Assembly: GCF_014845095.1 (NCBI RefSeq)
Contig: NZ_NKUG01000092.1
Span: 1 to 48,177, forward strand
DNA: 48,177 nucleotides
From: Methylobacterium bullatum
Lineage (GTDB): Bacteria > Pseudomonadota > Alphaproteobacteria > Rhizobiales > Beijerinckiaceae
Direction: 5' to 3'
Part shown: piece by piece, positions 16,066-25,198 of the stretch
How positions within the stretch are numbered: the stretch's first letter is position 1
How the letters are laid out: each line of letters opens with the position of its first letter
Translations under genes and position numbers: made by a program
The notes under the pieces: generated by a model
Databases searched by the model: none
What the model was told of the DNA's origin: nothing
What the model saw: only the letters and a program-made list of their open reading frames with translations

Positions 16066-17067
16066 GTGACGGACATTCTCTGCGACCGTTTCATCGCTCC
16101 CACCGATCCGGCTCTGCTGGCTCAGTCCTGGTGCAATCATCTCGCGCCGGTCTTCGAGGCCGAGCTCGCGCCGGATGCCGACCTGGCCTCCCCGATCTCC
16201 CTGACCACGTATCATTTCGGGGAAGCCCTGGTCGGCTCAGTGACCGCGCCGGCCCAGCGCCTGAAGCGCTCGGCCCGGACCATCGCCCGGCAGGGCGTCG
16301 ACCACATCCTGATCCAGTTCTACACCGCCGGCCAAAGCCGGGTGGGCGCCGCCCGACGCTCTGTGGAGATCAACGCCTCCCAGCTCGTGGTCTTCGACCT
16401 CACGCAGCCGATCGTCAGCGAAGCCGGGCCGGTCTCCGCCACCACCGTGATGCTGCCGCGCAAGCTCCTCGGCGACCAGATCGCCACCATCGAGAGCCTG
16501 CACGGGAAACCCCTCGATTACCGCTCGGCTCCCGTGCGGAACCTGTCCTACACCTACCTGTCCGGCCTCGTGGCCAGTGCCGCCTCCACCGAGGCGCACC
16601 AGCTGCGCTACCTGTCGAGCGCGGCGGCCGATCTCTGCGCCGCCTGCTTCCAGCCCGACGCGAACCAAGCGCCGGCCCTCGACCGGCTCAACAAGGTCGC
16701 CATCTGCCAGTACATCGAGCAGGAACTGGCCTCGGAATCCCTCGGGATCGACGCGCTGATCCTTCGGTTCGGGCTCTCGCGGGCCACCCTCTACCGGCTC
16801 TTCGAGGAGGAGGATGGGGTCGCCAGCCACATCCGCGAGCGACGCCTGCTGCGGGCCATGAAACTCCTCGGCGCGGCGGGCGGGCGCCCGCGCATCTCGT
16901 CGGTCGCCTACGCCACGGGCTTCTCCGACGAGAAGACCTTCAGCCGCGCCTTTCGCAGGCGGTTCGGATTCCTTCCGAGCGAGGCCCTGGCGGAGCGGTC
17001 GCTCGCGCATCGCGGCCACGACAGCGCCCCGGTGCTGCTCGGCTGGATGCGAAGCCTGAGCGCCTGA
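16066..17067 (+). CDS. AraC family transcriptional regulator
   Basis: The protein has 333 residues. The N-terminal half matches the AraC-binding-like domain (ligand or signal sensing, with IARQGVDHILIQFYTAGQ). The C-terminus has the two helix-turn-helix units, seen as IDALILRFGLSRATLYRLFEEEDG and ISSVAYATGFSDEKTFSRAFRRRFGFLPSEA. The gene starts with GTG; GAAGG lies 10 bases upstream. It is divergent from the giant flagellin across about 570 bases of AT-rich DNA that contains repeated motifs. It may control the flagellin or itself, though AraC proteins more often regulate metabolism. No metabolic operon is adjacent downstream. Confidence 0.88.
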   Translation: MTDILCDRFIAPTDPALLAQSWCNHLAPVFEAELAPDADLASPISLTTYHFGEALVGSVTAPAQRLKRSARTIARQGVDHILIQFYTAGQSRVGAARRSVEINASQLVVFDLTQPIVSEAGPVSATTVMLPRKLLGDQIATIESLHGKPLDYRSAPVRNLSYTYLSGLVASAASTEAHQLRYLSSAAADLCAACFQPDANQAPALDRLNKVAICQYIEQELASESLGIDALILRFGLSRATLYRLFEEEDGVASHIRERRLLRAMKLLGAAGGRPRISSVAYATGFSDEKTFSRAFRRRFGFLPSEALAERSLAHRGHDSAPVLLGWMRSLSA

Positions 17068-17224
17068 GCGCCGGGCGGGGTCGGCAGAGACGTCACCCGT
17101 CCGTTCGGCCGGAGCCCGGATCGGCGGCCTGGACCGGCATTGGCGCAATGCCCGCACGGTCTCGTCGCACAACCCCCGGCTCTTCGAGGGTAGCCGGATT
17201 TGACACGGTCCGATTTGAGTCGGC

Positions 17225-17983
17225 TCAGCCGAACAGTACCCCGTAGCCCTCCTCGAACACCCGTCCGAGTTGGCGGCGGTAATCGGCATAGGCCGGCATG
17301 CCGGACGTCACGCGTCCGTAGCTGAGTTCCGGGCCGGCCGAAGCTTCGGGGATGAGGGCGAGCGGAGCCGCGGCCGGGGTGAGTTGCGTGCCGCGTCCCG
17401 CATGCAGCGTCGTGAGCAGCCCGAACATCTCGCCATGGATGGTCGGCCGGCAGAGCACGGCAAGGCGACACTGTCCCTGCCAATTGGTGACGAGATAGAT
17501 CATGCCCGATTGGTTCGGCACCGCGACGCTGCCGGTCTGGGCGAAAGGCGCATCGCTTCGCTCGGCCTCGCGGAAGGCAAGGCGTGCGCTCGCCGCGTCC
17601 CACGCGATCTCGGTGCGATAGGCGAAAACCGCATCCGCCATGCCGAAGGAGGGCCGCAGCGTCAGATAGCGCCCTTCGAGCCAGGCGGCGGATTCCCGGG
17701 AATAGGAGCCGAGTTCGGAAGGAGCATGCCGCGTCTCCGGTGCTGCGCTGACGGGCTCGGTGCCGTTGCGCAGGCGCTGGCCGAGCGCTTCCTCCAGGCG
17801 GATGGTGGTGGCGAGCGTGAAGGGCCGTCGGCCGGCCAGGGCCTTCTCCAGGGTGGAAATGCTGATCCGCGCCAGATCGGCGAGCGTTTGACGGGACATC
17901 CGGCGACGGGCGAGCGCCTCGCGCACGGCCTGGGCAATGGCGCGGCTCTGGCCCTCGGGCAGCTCGGTTTCGGGTTCTTGCAC
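17225..17983 (-). CDS. XRE-type helix-turn-helix regulator next to sortase
   Basis: The protein has about 252 residues from a GTG start. An N-terminal HTH of the Cro/C1 type is visible (MSRQTLADLARISISTLEKALAGRRPFTLATTIRLEEALG). The C-terminal 150 residues are rich in Tyr, Trp and Arg (SYSRESAAWLEGRYLTLRPSFG, then VTNWQGQCRLAVLCRPTIHGEMFG) and probably form a sensor domain I do not recognise. The start is uncertain: the open frame reaches back to 18133, inside the sortase gene, and GTG codons at 17983 and upstream are candidates. The gene follows the sortase on the same strand, which suggests control of the surface system. Confidence 0.75.
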   Translation of the reverse strand: MQEPETELPEGQSRAIAQAVREALARRRMSRQTLADLARISISTLEKALAGRRPFTLATTIRLEEALGQRLRNGTEPVSAAPETRHAPSELGSYSRESAAWLEGRYLTLRPSFGMADAVFAYRTEIAWDAASARLAFREAERSDAPFAQTGSVAVPNQSGMIYLVTNWQGQCRLAVLCRPTIHGEMFGLLTTLHAGRGTQLTPAAAPLALIPEASAGPELSYGRVTSGMPAYADYRRQLGRVFEEGYGVLFG

Positions 17984-18068
17984 GGTCTCTCGGCTCGTCG
18001 CTCGTCTCCGCAGAGATCCGCACGAAACCGCACAGGCTGGCAAGACATGGCCCAGTAAGAGGAGTGGT

Positions 18069-18635
18069 TCATTCCGTGTCGTCCACCGCCTCTGCCTCCA
18101 CGACCAGGCGCAGCGGCCCCTGCACCAGGCCATCCAGAGGCCAGCAGGTCACGAGGGCGATGTTCCGTCCCGGGGCGGCCGGATCGATCCCCGATGCGTC
18201 CCAGGACACGACCCGGCTGCCGCTGATCCGGAAACGGACGGTGCGTCCGTCCCGCCGGGTCACCGAGACGACATCGCCCGGCTTCACCGCTGCGAGCACC
18301 GCGAATTGCGTATCGCGATGAGCCGCGAAGATGGCGGTGCCCGGTTCGCCCGCCTCCGGCGTCCCGTCGAGATGGCCGGGGCCGAAGGCCAGGGCCTGTC
18401 CGCTGCCGCCGCGCAGGGCGACGAAGCTCTGTCCCGCCACCGTGAGTCGTGCCACCGGCTCGGTATCGGCCGATGGCCAGGGCCGCACCGGGCGGCCCTC
18501 GACGAGGCTTCGGGCGAAGGCACGCTCGAGGAGCACCTGCGCGAGCGCGGCCTTGGCGGGAATCCAGGCGGCTCCGACCAGGACGCCGAGGCCCGCGAGG
18601 ATGAGGAGGGTGGCGAGCACCCTCCCCCCGGTCAT
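18069..18635 (-). CDS. Class GN sortase
   Basis: The protein has 188 residues from the ATG at 18635. One N-terminal membrane segment (VLATLLILAGLGVLVGAAW) is followed by the sortase domain. Catalytic residues are His106 (AAHRDTQF), Cys164 (LVTCWP) and Arg176 (GPLRLVV). Sortases cut an LPxTG-like signal between Thr and Gly and link the substrate to a surface acceptor. The GN class occurs in Gram-negative bacteria, typically paired with one substrate. Here the substrate gene ends in an ATGA overlap with this start, favouring 18635 over the ATG at 18644. The catalytic triad is complete, so the enzyme should be active. Confidence 0.9.
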   Translation of the reverse strand: MTGGRVLATLLILAGLGVLVGAAWIPAKAALAQVLLERAFARSLVEGRPVRPWPSADTEPVARLTVAGQSFVALRGGSGQALAFGPGHLDGTPEAGEPGTAIFAAHRDTQFAVLAAVKPGDVVSVTRRDGRTVRFRISGSRVVSWDASGIDPAAPGRNIALVTCWPLDGLVQGPLRLVVEAEAVDDTE

Positions 18636-20800
18636 GCGGCGCATCGGACGCTCCGCACCCGGCGAAGGGTGAGCAATCCGCCGAGCAGCAGGACGAGACC
18701 CAAGAGGATCTGCGCCCGGGTGCCCGCCCCGGTCTGGGGCAGCGGGACCGCCTGTGCCGGGGCCGGAACCGTGGCCTGGGCCGGGATGAGAGCGGCGCGG
18801 CGCTCCCGCGGCGGCTGCGCGGCGCGCTCACCGAAGACTTTCGCGAAGTCCCAGCCCGCCGGCAGGTTCAGGGGCAGTTCGGTCGCCACGAGGGGAGCAC
18901 CGGTCGGCCGGCGCGGGGTCGCGTCGACCGCGACGAGGCTCGTCAGCCGGGTCATCAGCTTGTGCGCCAGGGCGAGCTGCAGGATCGTGGCATCGGCCTG
19001 GTTCGGCATCACGCGCCCGGTGACGCGGGCGGTTTCGGCCTCGGAGATCTTGGAGCGTGCCCAGACCTTCGAGATGCCCGTCCCCTCGGCCGCGTCGGCC
19101 AGGGACACGCTGGTCCGCCACGGCGCTTCGCCCATGCGGCCCGTCAGAGTCAGCGTGCCCGTCGGGTCGGCGATCTCGGCGGCGAGGACCACCGGCTCGC
19201 CACGGTAGAGGTCGGGCAGCGGATTCGGGGTGATGTCACCGCCATTCGACAGCGTCGCGGCAAGGTCGGTGACGGCGGGGTTCTCCAGCTTGGCATAGAG
19301 GCTGCGGGTGCGCTCGGCGACCTGATCGACGGTGTGGATCGCGGTGTAGCTGCCCCGGCCGATCTCGGCGGCGTGACGCATCAGGTGCCCGTTCGGAGCC
19401 GAGCCGATACCGACCATGAACAGCCGACTCCGGCCGAGCCCGTCATGGATCGCGGCGAAGATCCGGTTCTCGTCGCCGATGGCGCCATCCGTGAGGAAGA
19501 CGATCTGGCGGACGCGGCTCCGATCCTCCGGATGGTTGTCGGCGAGGGCCGCACGGAGCGGGGCGAGCATCTCGGTGCCGCCGCTCGCTTCCAGTCCGGC
19601 GACGAAGCTCTCGGCCGCCCGCAGATTCTCGGGATTCGCCGGGACCGGCTCCGGAAACAGCTGGCTCATGCTGTCGTCGAAGCGGATGACGGTGAACCGA
19701 TCGCTTGGCGTGAGCCGGGCGAGGCCGGCGAGCAGCCCGGCCTTCGCCTGCCGCATCGATGCGCCGGACATCGAGCCCGAATTGTCGATGACGAAGACCA
19801 CGTCACGGGGCTGGCGCTGCGCCGCGTTCGCGTCCGGTGGGGTGACGGTGGCCAGGAGGTAGGTGCGCCCGGCCACCGTTTCCCGGAACAATCCGAGGCG
19901 CGGCTCCATGCTCGGCACGGGTTCCCAGGTGAGTTCGAAATCGCGGTCGGCGGGGACGACGCCGTCGGCCAGGGTCACGCGCCGGGAATCCGGGCCGGTC
20001 TCGTCGACATGGAGCGGGTGGGTGGCGCTTCTCAGCGTGCCGAGCGGAAAGCCGGCCTGGAGCCGCACCGTGATACCGACGGGATTGACCGGGGCGGCCA
20101 GGGAGGGGTCGAGAACGGGCGCGGTGATCCGATCGCGATCGGGCACCGGGTCGGAACCGGTCTCATCGCGCGCCGAGACGAGATCCACTGCGGGCGGGGC
20201 CGGGTTGTAGCGAGGAGCCACCACCAGGGGCAGGCGCAGGGAGCGGGTGCCCCCGGATATGGCCACCGTCTGCTGGTACTCGATCTGCACCAGCACGGTC
20301 TCGCCCGGTCCGATATTGGCGACGGAGTTGGTGAAGACGTTCGGCCGCTCCTGCTCGGTCAGGGCCGCGCTCTGTCCGGCCGCCTTGGCCGCCTCATAGA
20401 TGCGCTTGGCCGCCGCGCGTTCGCGGATCTCGGCGACGATCACCTTGTCGCCGATCACGAGCTTCATCGTATCGACCGCCGAATCTTCCGGCAGCGGGTA
20501 GAGGTAGGTGCCTTCCACCCAGGACCCGGTGGTGTTGCGGAAGGCCTGTGTCACCACCGTGCGGGCGGTCGGGCCGCTGACGGTGACGCTGAAATCGGTG
20601 CTGAGACGCGGCGCCTCGACCGGCGAGGCGGCATCCGGCCCACGCAGAACCAGGCTGCCGCTCGACGGTGCCGGCAGGGCACTGGCCGAGCAGATCGAGA
20701 TGAGCAGCGCGAGAAGCGCCAGAAAGAGCGGCGAGACGGGCCGGGCTATTCCGGCGCCTTCCGGCAGGCGGAACCGCGTGGTGACGAGTGAGGGCAGCAT
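18632..20800 (-). CDS. Sortase target protein with VIT and VWA domains (marine proteobacterial type)
   Basis: The protein has 722 residues. A membrane or signal segment lies at about 23-42. The VIT domain covers about 64-195 (TVVTQAFRNTTGSWVEGTYLYPLPEDSAVD). The VWA domain starts near 332 with an intact metal site DNSGSMSG at 339-346. The C-terminus is a sorting signal: LPQTG at 687-691, a hydrophobic helix, then RRVRSVR. VIT-VWA proteins resemble inter-alpha-trypsin inhibitor heavy chains and act as adhesion or matrix proteins. The sortase gene downstream overlaps by four bases. The start at 20800 has GGAG nine bases upstream; the open frame extends to 21193 without signal features. Confidence 0.92.
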   Translation of the reverse strand: MLPSLVTTRFRLPEGAGIARPVSPLFLALLALLISICSASALPAPSSGSLVLRGPDAASPVEAPRLSTDFSVTVSGPTARTVVTQAFRNTTGSWVEGTYLYPLPEDSAVDTMKLVIGDKVIVAEIRERAAAKRIYEAAKAAGQSAALTEQERPNVFTNSVANIGPGETVLVQIEYQQTVAISGGTRSLRLPLVVAPRYNPAPPAVDLVSARDETGSDPVPDRDRITAPVLDPSLAAPVNPVGITVRLQAGFPLGTLRSATHPLHVDETGPDSRRVTLADGVVPADRDFELTWEPVPSMEPRLGLFRETVAGRTYLLATVTPPDANAAQRQPRDVVFVIDNSGSMSGASMRQAKAGLLAGLARLTPSDRFTVIRFDDSMSQLFPEPVPANPENLRAAESFVAGLEASGGTEMLAPLRAALADNHPEDRSRVRQIVFLTDGAIGDENRIFAAIHDGLGRSRLFMVGIGSAPNGHLMRHAAEIGRGSYTAIHTVDQVAERTRSLYAKLENPAVTDLAATLSNGGDITPNPLPDLYRGEPVVLAAEIADPTGTLTLTGRMGEAPWRTSVSLADAAEGTGISKVWARSKISEAETARVTGRVMPNQADATILQLALAHKLMTRLTSLVAVDATPRRPTGAPLVATELPLNLPAGWDFAKVFGERAAQPPRERRAALIPAQATVPAPAQAVPLPQTGAGTRAQILLGLVLLLGGLLTLRRVRSVRCAA

Positions 20801-21864
20801 GGGTCTGATCTCCGGGCTCCCGGCTCGATGGCCGGCTCGTTTCGAAGAATCACCTGCGCATCGAAGCTTCGCCATGGGACGCTTCGGCCAGTCTCGGGCC
20901 GCACCCGGACGATTGAGCCCGGCGCAGGCGGATCTGTCCGGTTTGTGTCCGGTCCCGTGCGGACAACGCGGTTCCGTTCCGCCTTCGGGAAGAGCCGAAC
21001 CTCGCTGCAGTCGGCCGTGTTGCGGAAGGCTGGTCATCCGCGATTGCCGGGGGGGGCGAGTTGCGACAGCCAACTCCAAACCCGTGAGATCCCCGCCGGC
21101 CTTCGAGTTCTGACTTGGGGCCGGTGAGCATGCCGCGCGGCGGGACGCGACCGCTCCGTTTCGGCAGGCCGGCCTCGCGATAGTAGAGTTCACCGTTGTC
21201 CAGCGATAGAGAGCGTCTCCCCGACCGACCTTGTGGCTCTGACCCGTTTTATGCCGCCTCCATTCCCGTCTTTAAGAAGACCTGGCGTCTCCCGCAGGCC
21301 CATACTCCTGCGCTCGGACCAGGCAACATCTTCGATAAGAGCCCCGCTCCAACCTGTTTTGTAAAACAGGAGCGGATCGAAACTTTCGAATGCGCTCGCA
21401 GCACATCACAAATTAATCAAATTCGTCAAATAATGAGTATTGCTGTTTATTGCAGTATAATTTGAAATTATGCAAAATAATCGAACTAAAAATTATTAAC
21501 CAGTCATTTGTTCGAACAATAGGCCGTGTGGACATCATTTAACCGCGAATGTGTCTTTTATAGACTTTTGTGTTTAGCCTTTTTATCCATAAATCGGGCG
21601 GCAGGAACGCTTGAGACAGTGGAAAGGCTAGAACAGCCAGGGTCTGAAGAAGATCGGATCCGCACATGAAACAGACAATCCAAGATATTGGCCGGCGCTT
21701 CGAAGCAGTCTTTCCGCAACGCTGCCAGCCGCGGCGGCCACTGACGCGGGCCATCGGCAGAAACCTGCTCAAATGCTCAAAGTATAACATTCAAAAATAA
21801 AGCATAAACGCCGCCTGTCCCGCTCGTCGTTTCTGTAGTTTTCTCGTTGTTTGGAGACCAGCCT
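20801..21864. other. Long intergenic region between sortase target and hydrolase genes
   Basis: About 1060 bases lie between two divergent genes. The first 500 bases are GC-rich like the genome; from about 21380 to 21850 the sequence is clearly AT-rich. No ORF has good codon bias or a recognisable fold. An 83-residue frame at 21539-21790 on the minus strand was considered and not accepted. The region contains one palindromic element (21344-21375). It may be decayed DNA carrying the two promoters. Confidence 0.55.
21344..21375. repeat. Palindromic element CCTGTTTT-GT-AAAACAGG
   Basis: Eight-base perfect arms are separated by two bases. Flanking CCGCT and AGCGG arms extend the pairing after a four-base bulge. 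The shape suits a transcription-factor operator. The inner T-tract makes a classic terminator unlikely. Confidence 0.5.
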
Positions 21865-24009
21865 GTGTCGTTGAAGTCCTTGCTGCGATGCGCAGTCTTT
21901 ACACTTGCGTCGGTATGCACCGCGCTTCCAACGGTCGTCCAGGCTGAGGACGGTCCTTTCGCGGTCACTACGGGGTCGTACCGTTTCGCCGGTCGGGACG
22001 AGCCGCTCGTCGCCACCGACCGCAAGGTCGATCTCTGGGCCGAGGTCTACAGGCCCACGAAATTGTCCGGTGGACCGCTCCCGGTCGCGGTATTCCTCCA
22101 CGGCAACCACGGCACTTGCGGCAAATTCGACAAGGAACTCCAGGTCCGTGTCGATTCCGGGGCTACCTATACGGATACGGGCAAGTGCGGGGCGGGCGAG
22201 GTCGTGGTGCCGAACCATCTTGGCTACGAGTACCTGGCCAAGCAACTCGCCTCGTGGGGGTACATCGTCGTCTCCATCAACGCGAACCGCGGCATCACTG
22301 CTGGTATTGGTGACGAGGGGGATTGGGGACTCAACTTGATGCGCGGCCGGCTCATCTTGCGTCATCTGGCGCTCTTGTCCGACTGGAACAGTGGGGTCGG
22401 CAAGATCCCGGTGCCGGAGACGCTCAAGTTCAAGCCGCTCGGAACGATGGATCTGTCGCAGGTCGGCCTGATGGGGCACAGCCGCGGTGGCGAGGGGGCC
22501 CGCGCGGCGATCCAGCAGTTTCGCGACGCGGCCAGTCCCTACCCGGCTCTGATCCGTGGCCTATCGATCAAGTCGGTCTTCGAGATCGGCCCTGTCGATG
22601 GTCAGACTGACCGTGTCCTCGACGCAGACGGGGTCAACAGCATGATCCTGCTGCCCGCCTGTGACGGTGACGTTCTGAACCTCCAGGGCTTGAAGGTCTT
22701 CGACCGCACCTTCCTGAGCAGGAAGCCGGACGCGTCGAAGACGTTCCACGGCACCGTCTATGTTTGGGGCGCCAACCACAACGCCTACAACACCGAATGG
22801 CAGACGTCGGATTCGCCGGGCTGTTCCGGCACCGACGCCCTCTTTCAGCCGGCCGGTCGCTCCAAGCCGCAGCAACTGACGGCTGTTCAGACCTTGATCC
22901 CCTTCTTCCGCGCCACGGTCGGCGCCAAGGCGGACCCGTCGCTGGCAGCGCAGTTCGACCCGGCCAACTCACTGCCGTCGCCCCTCCTCGACATTACCAA
23001 TGTCGATCGAGGTTACCTGCCGGCACCGGTGGGCGACGCTGTGCAGAAACTCGAGACGTTCTCACAGCAGACCGGCAAGAGCGACACCGGCATCCCCACC
23101 ACGTCCAGAGGTGTTGAGGTGGTGCATCAGCGCCCTGGCAGTACCGAGTGGTGGTTCGAGCACGAGCCGGAAGCCCGGGTCGCGACCGTGTCGTGGACCG
23201 CAAATTCCAATCTGAGTAAGATGTTTCAGGTGAATTTCAGCCCAGCCAAGGACATGTCGGCGTTCAAGACCCTCTCGTTCCGCACCACGTTGCGCTGCTT
23301 CGGCGAGATCTGCGACTTCCCCGCTTCGGCCGACGGAGAGTTTGCTTACGGCGTGCGGCTTCTCGACGGCAACGGCCAGGCCTCGAGGACATATCTCACC
23401 AGCCGGGACGTGCGCATCAGCCGGCCGGTCGGAATGTCGGATACTCTTCACCCGATTCTGTACACCGTCCAGGTTCCGCTGTCGGCTCTGAGCGGGGTAG
23501 ACCTGAGTCAGATCACGGCGCTACGCTTTACCTTCCATGACCAAAAGATCGGTACCGTGGATATTGGCGACGTGATGCTGTTGAAATCCGATCCGGCGCC
23601 TGCACAGGCCATTGCCCAGAGCTCGGTAAAGAGCCCAACGGCTTGGATGGCCGCCGCCAAAGTTCAGGCGATCTCCATGCCTCCGCACGATCCCGCGGCC
23701 GACGCTAACACCATGACGATCGTGCGCAAGCCCTCTTCCGCTCGGGCGACCTCCGCAGGGGCATCGCGCAGTGCACCGATGGTCGACATCGTGGTCACTT
23801 CGAAGCGGCCATTTCCTTTTACCAACGCCTTTCCCCGGTTCAAGGTGGGTAACAAGACCATCCCCGGCGGCACGATCGGGCCTGACGGCAAGACGATGAC
23901 GATCAGCATCCCCGAGGCGACATTCAACGAGCTTCCGACCGGTGCTGACGTCTCGCTCTCTCTCCTGGCAAGTGCTCCCCCTTGGAAGTTCGGGCCGCTT
24001 AAAAAGTAG
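21865..24009 (+). CDS. Large secreted alpha/beta hydrolase
   Basis: The protein has 714 residues. A signal peptide ends near VQAEDG (residue 28). The catalytic domain spans about 30-370: oxyanion strand VAVFLHGNHGTCG, nucleophile elbow GHSRGG with Ser206, and a His candidate in WGANHNAYN. A beta-rich second half (about 400-590) may be a carbohydrate-binding-like or jelly-roll domain; the last 100 residues are Pro/Ala-rich, then a small beta domain. It may be a secreted esterase, lipase or similar. I start at GTG 21865, which has GGAG eight bases upstream; TTG at 21847 would place residues before the signal. A 20-bp perfect hairpin follows the stop. The substrate is unknown. Confidence 0.8.
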   Translation: MSLKSLLRCAVFTLASVCTALPTVVQAEDGPFAVTTGSYRFAGRDEPLVATDRKVDLWAEVYRPTKLSGGPLPVAVFLHGNHGTCGKFDKELQVRVDSGATYTDTGKCGAGEVVVPNHLGYEYLAKQLASWGYIVVSINANRGITAGIGDEGDWGLNLMRGRLILRHLALLSDWNSGVGKIPVPETLKFKPLGTMDLSQVGLMGHSRGGEGARAAIQQFRDAASPYPALIRGLSIKSVFEIGPVDGQTDRVLDADGVNSMILLPACDGDVLNLQGLKVFDRTFLSRKPDASKTFHGTVYVWGANHNAYNTEWQTSDSPGCSGTDALFQPAGRSKPQQLTAVQTLIPFFRATVGAKADPSLAAQFDPANSLPSPLLDITNVDRGYLPAPVGDAVQKLETFSQQTGKSDTGIPTTSRGVEVVHQRPGSTEWWFEHEPEARVATVSWTANSNLSKMFQVNFSPAKDMSAFKTLSFRTTLRCFGEICDFPASADGEFAYGVRLLDGNGQASRTYLTSRDVRISRPVGMSDTLHPILYTVQVPLSALSGVDLSQITALRFTFHDQKIGTVDIGDVMLLKSDPAPAQAIAQSSVKSPTAWMAAAKVQAISMPPHDPAADANTMTIVRKPSSARATSAGASRSAPMVDIVVTSKRPFPFTNAFPRFKVGNKTIPGGTIGPDGKTMTISIPEATFNELPTGADVSLSLLASAPPWKFGPLKK

Positions 24010-24037
24010 GTCGTCAGATATTTCTTAACTGAGGACA

Positions 24038-24082
24038 AAATCGAGGGCATTCACAATGTGGTATTGTGAATGCCCTCGATTT
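24038..24082. terminator. Perfect 20-base-pair hairpin after the hydrolase gene
   Basis: Two perfectly complementary 20-base arms enclose the 5-base loop GTGGT. The left arm ends in CATTCACAAT and the right arm begins ATTGTGAATG. The arms are AT at both ends and GC in the centre. It begins 29 bases after the stop at 24009. The arm sides have A-runs and T-runs (AAAATCG and CGATTT), so it could terminate transcription on either strand. Confidence 0.75.
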
Positions 24083-24189
24083 AATGCTGTGCAGACTTGA
24101 GAAAAATTCTAGGTTATCAAAATTATATACCCGCAAGACTGAATGGTGGCCTGCAGGTTTGCTTGCCTTGTTGCGAGAACCTTGCCGGT

Positions 24190-24484
24190 TTTGAGTCGCA
24201 CCAACCCGGCCACCGACGCGGTGGTCCGCCTCGCCGATATGGGCGTCGAGCCCTACCTCATCGCCGCGAGCCTGCGCGGCGTCCTCGTCCGGTGCCTGTG
24301 CGAGCGGTGCCGCCGGCCGGCTCCCGAGCGCACCGCCGAGGTGCGCGACCTGTGCCGCGCCCGCGGGCTGACCGCGCCGGAAGGGACCGACTATCACCGC
24401 GCGGTGGGGTGCCCCACCTGCGGCGGCAGCGGCTTCCACGGCCGCGCGCGCCGACCTCCTCGCCGAGTCCTGGTCCGCAGTTGA
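24190..24484 (+). pseudogene. GspE/PulE-type ATPase C-terminal fragment
   Basis: The frame reads like the end of a type II secretion or pilus ATPase: TNPATDAVVRLADMGVEPYL, then IAASLRGVLVRCLCERCRRPAPE, and a zinc-type CPTCGGSGFHGRA. In the family the four Cys of the C-terminal motif bind metal. The Walker motifs and N-terminal domains are missing and no upstream part is present, so this is a remnant. The next 120 bases encode a Leu/Arg-rich stretch that I cannot place. It borders a transposase fragment, suggesting rearrangement. Confidence 0.75.
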
Positions 24485-24728
24485 GCGTTACTTTCCGCCC
24501 GAGGCGGTACTGCGGCGCAGCCTCGAGCTTCCGGCCACGGCGCGCCTCTATCTCGGCCCGATCCTGGCGCACCGCCTGGAACGCCTGACGCCGTGACGCC
24601 CCGACCGGATCCTGTACGGTTACCGCGTGGTCCACGAGGAGGCCGAGACGATCGGCGTCGAGTTCGCGGCCGTCCCGAACCACATCGCCGCCGGCCGTCG
24701 ATCCGCCATCGAGGCCCTCGGCCTCGGC

Positions 24729-25040
24729 CTGACCGCGCTGGTGCCATCCGAGCGTGCCTGCCGCCAGCAGGGTCGTCGGCACAAGCCCCTGCTCGAGGTC
24801 GGTCGCCAACTCGCCCTGCAGGCGCGCCGCTGGGTGCCGGGGCGCGACCTCGTGCCGGTGGGCGACGGCGGCTTCTCGGCCCTCAGGTTCCTCGACGCGA
24901 TGCGCCGCAGCCACGTCACCGCCATCACCCGCCTGCGGCTCGACGCGGCCCTCTACGATCCTGCCCCGCCGCGGCCGCCCGGCACAATCGGACGGCCACG
25001 CACGAAAGGCGTGCGCCGGCCCACGCTCGCCCAGACCCTA
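24729..25040 (+). pseudogene. DDE transposase internal fragment
   Basis: The translation LTALVPSERACRQQGRRHKP, RRWVPGRDLVPVGDGGFSAL and TRLRLDAALYDPAPPRPPGT, GRPRTKG is typical of the middle of DDE transposases of the IS4/IS701-like superfamily. The first Asp is in VGDGGFSA. The N-terminal part and the final catalytic Glu region are absent, so it cannot be active. The exact IS family is uncertain. It adjoins a GspE fragment, making a mosaic of dead genes. Confidence 0.75.
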
Positions 25041-25170
25041 AAGCTGCTTAGTGGATAATACTATGCTCTGCAGGGGGCGCGCTTACGTCTTTCGAATATT
25101 TTCCGCCGGATCAACGCTACCTGGCAGAATATGCGCTTGATGGATTTGCTAAAAACCAACGTCCAGAAAG

Positions 25171-25198
25171 ACAATATCGGCGACGTAGCCGATATTGT
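25171..25198 (-). terminator. Hairpin downstream of the SphA-like gene
   Basis: ACAATATCGGC and GCCGATATTGT are perfect 11-base arms around a 6-base loop. On the minus strand it lies about 110 bases after the stop of the outer-membrane-protein gene and is followed by CTTTCT. A weak intrinsic terminator is likely. Confidence 0.55.

Noticed and set aside
18962..20791. 609-residue plus-strand frame opposite the sortase target
   Set aside because: Antisense shadow; no signal peptide or known motifs, while the minus strand has VIT, VWA and LPQTG.
21539..21790. 83-residue minus-strand ORF in the AT-rich gap
   Set aside because: Mixed composition, no homology that I recognise and no ribosome site; possibly an insertion relic but not supportable.
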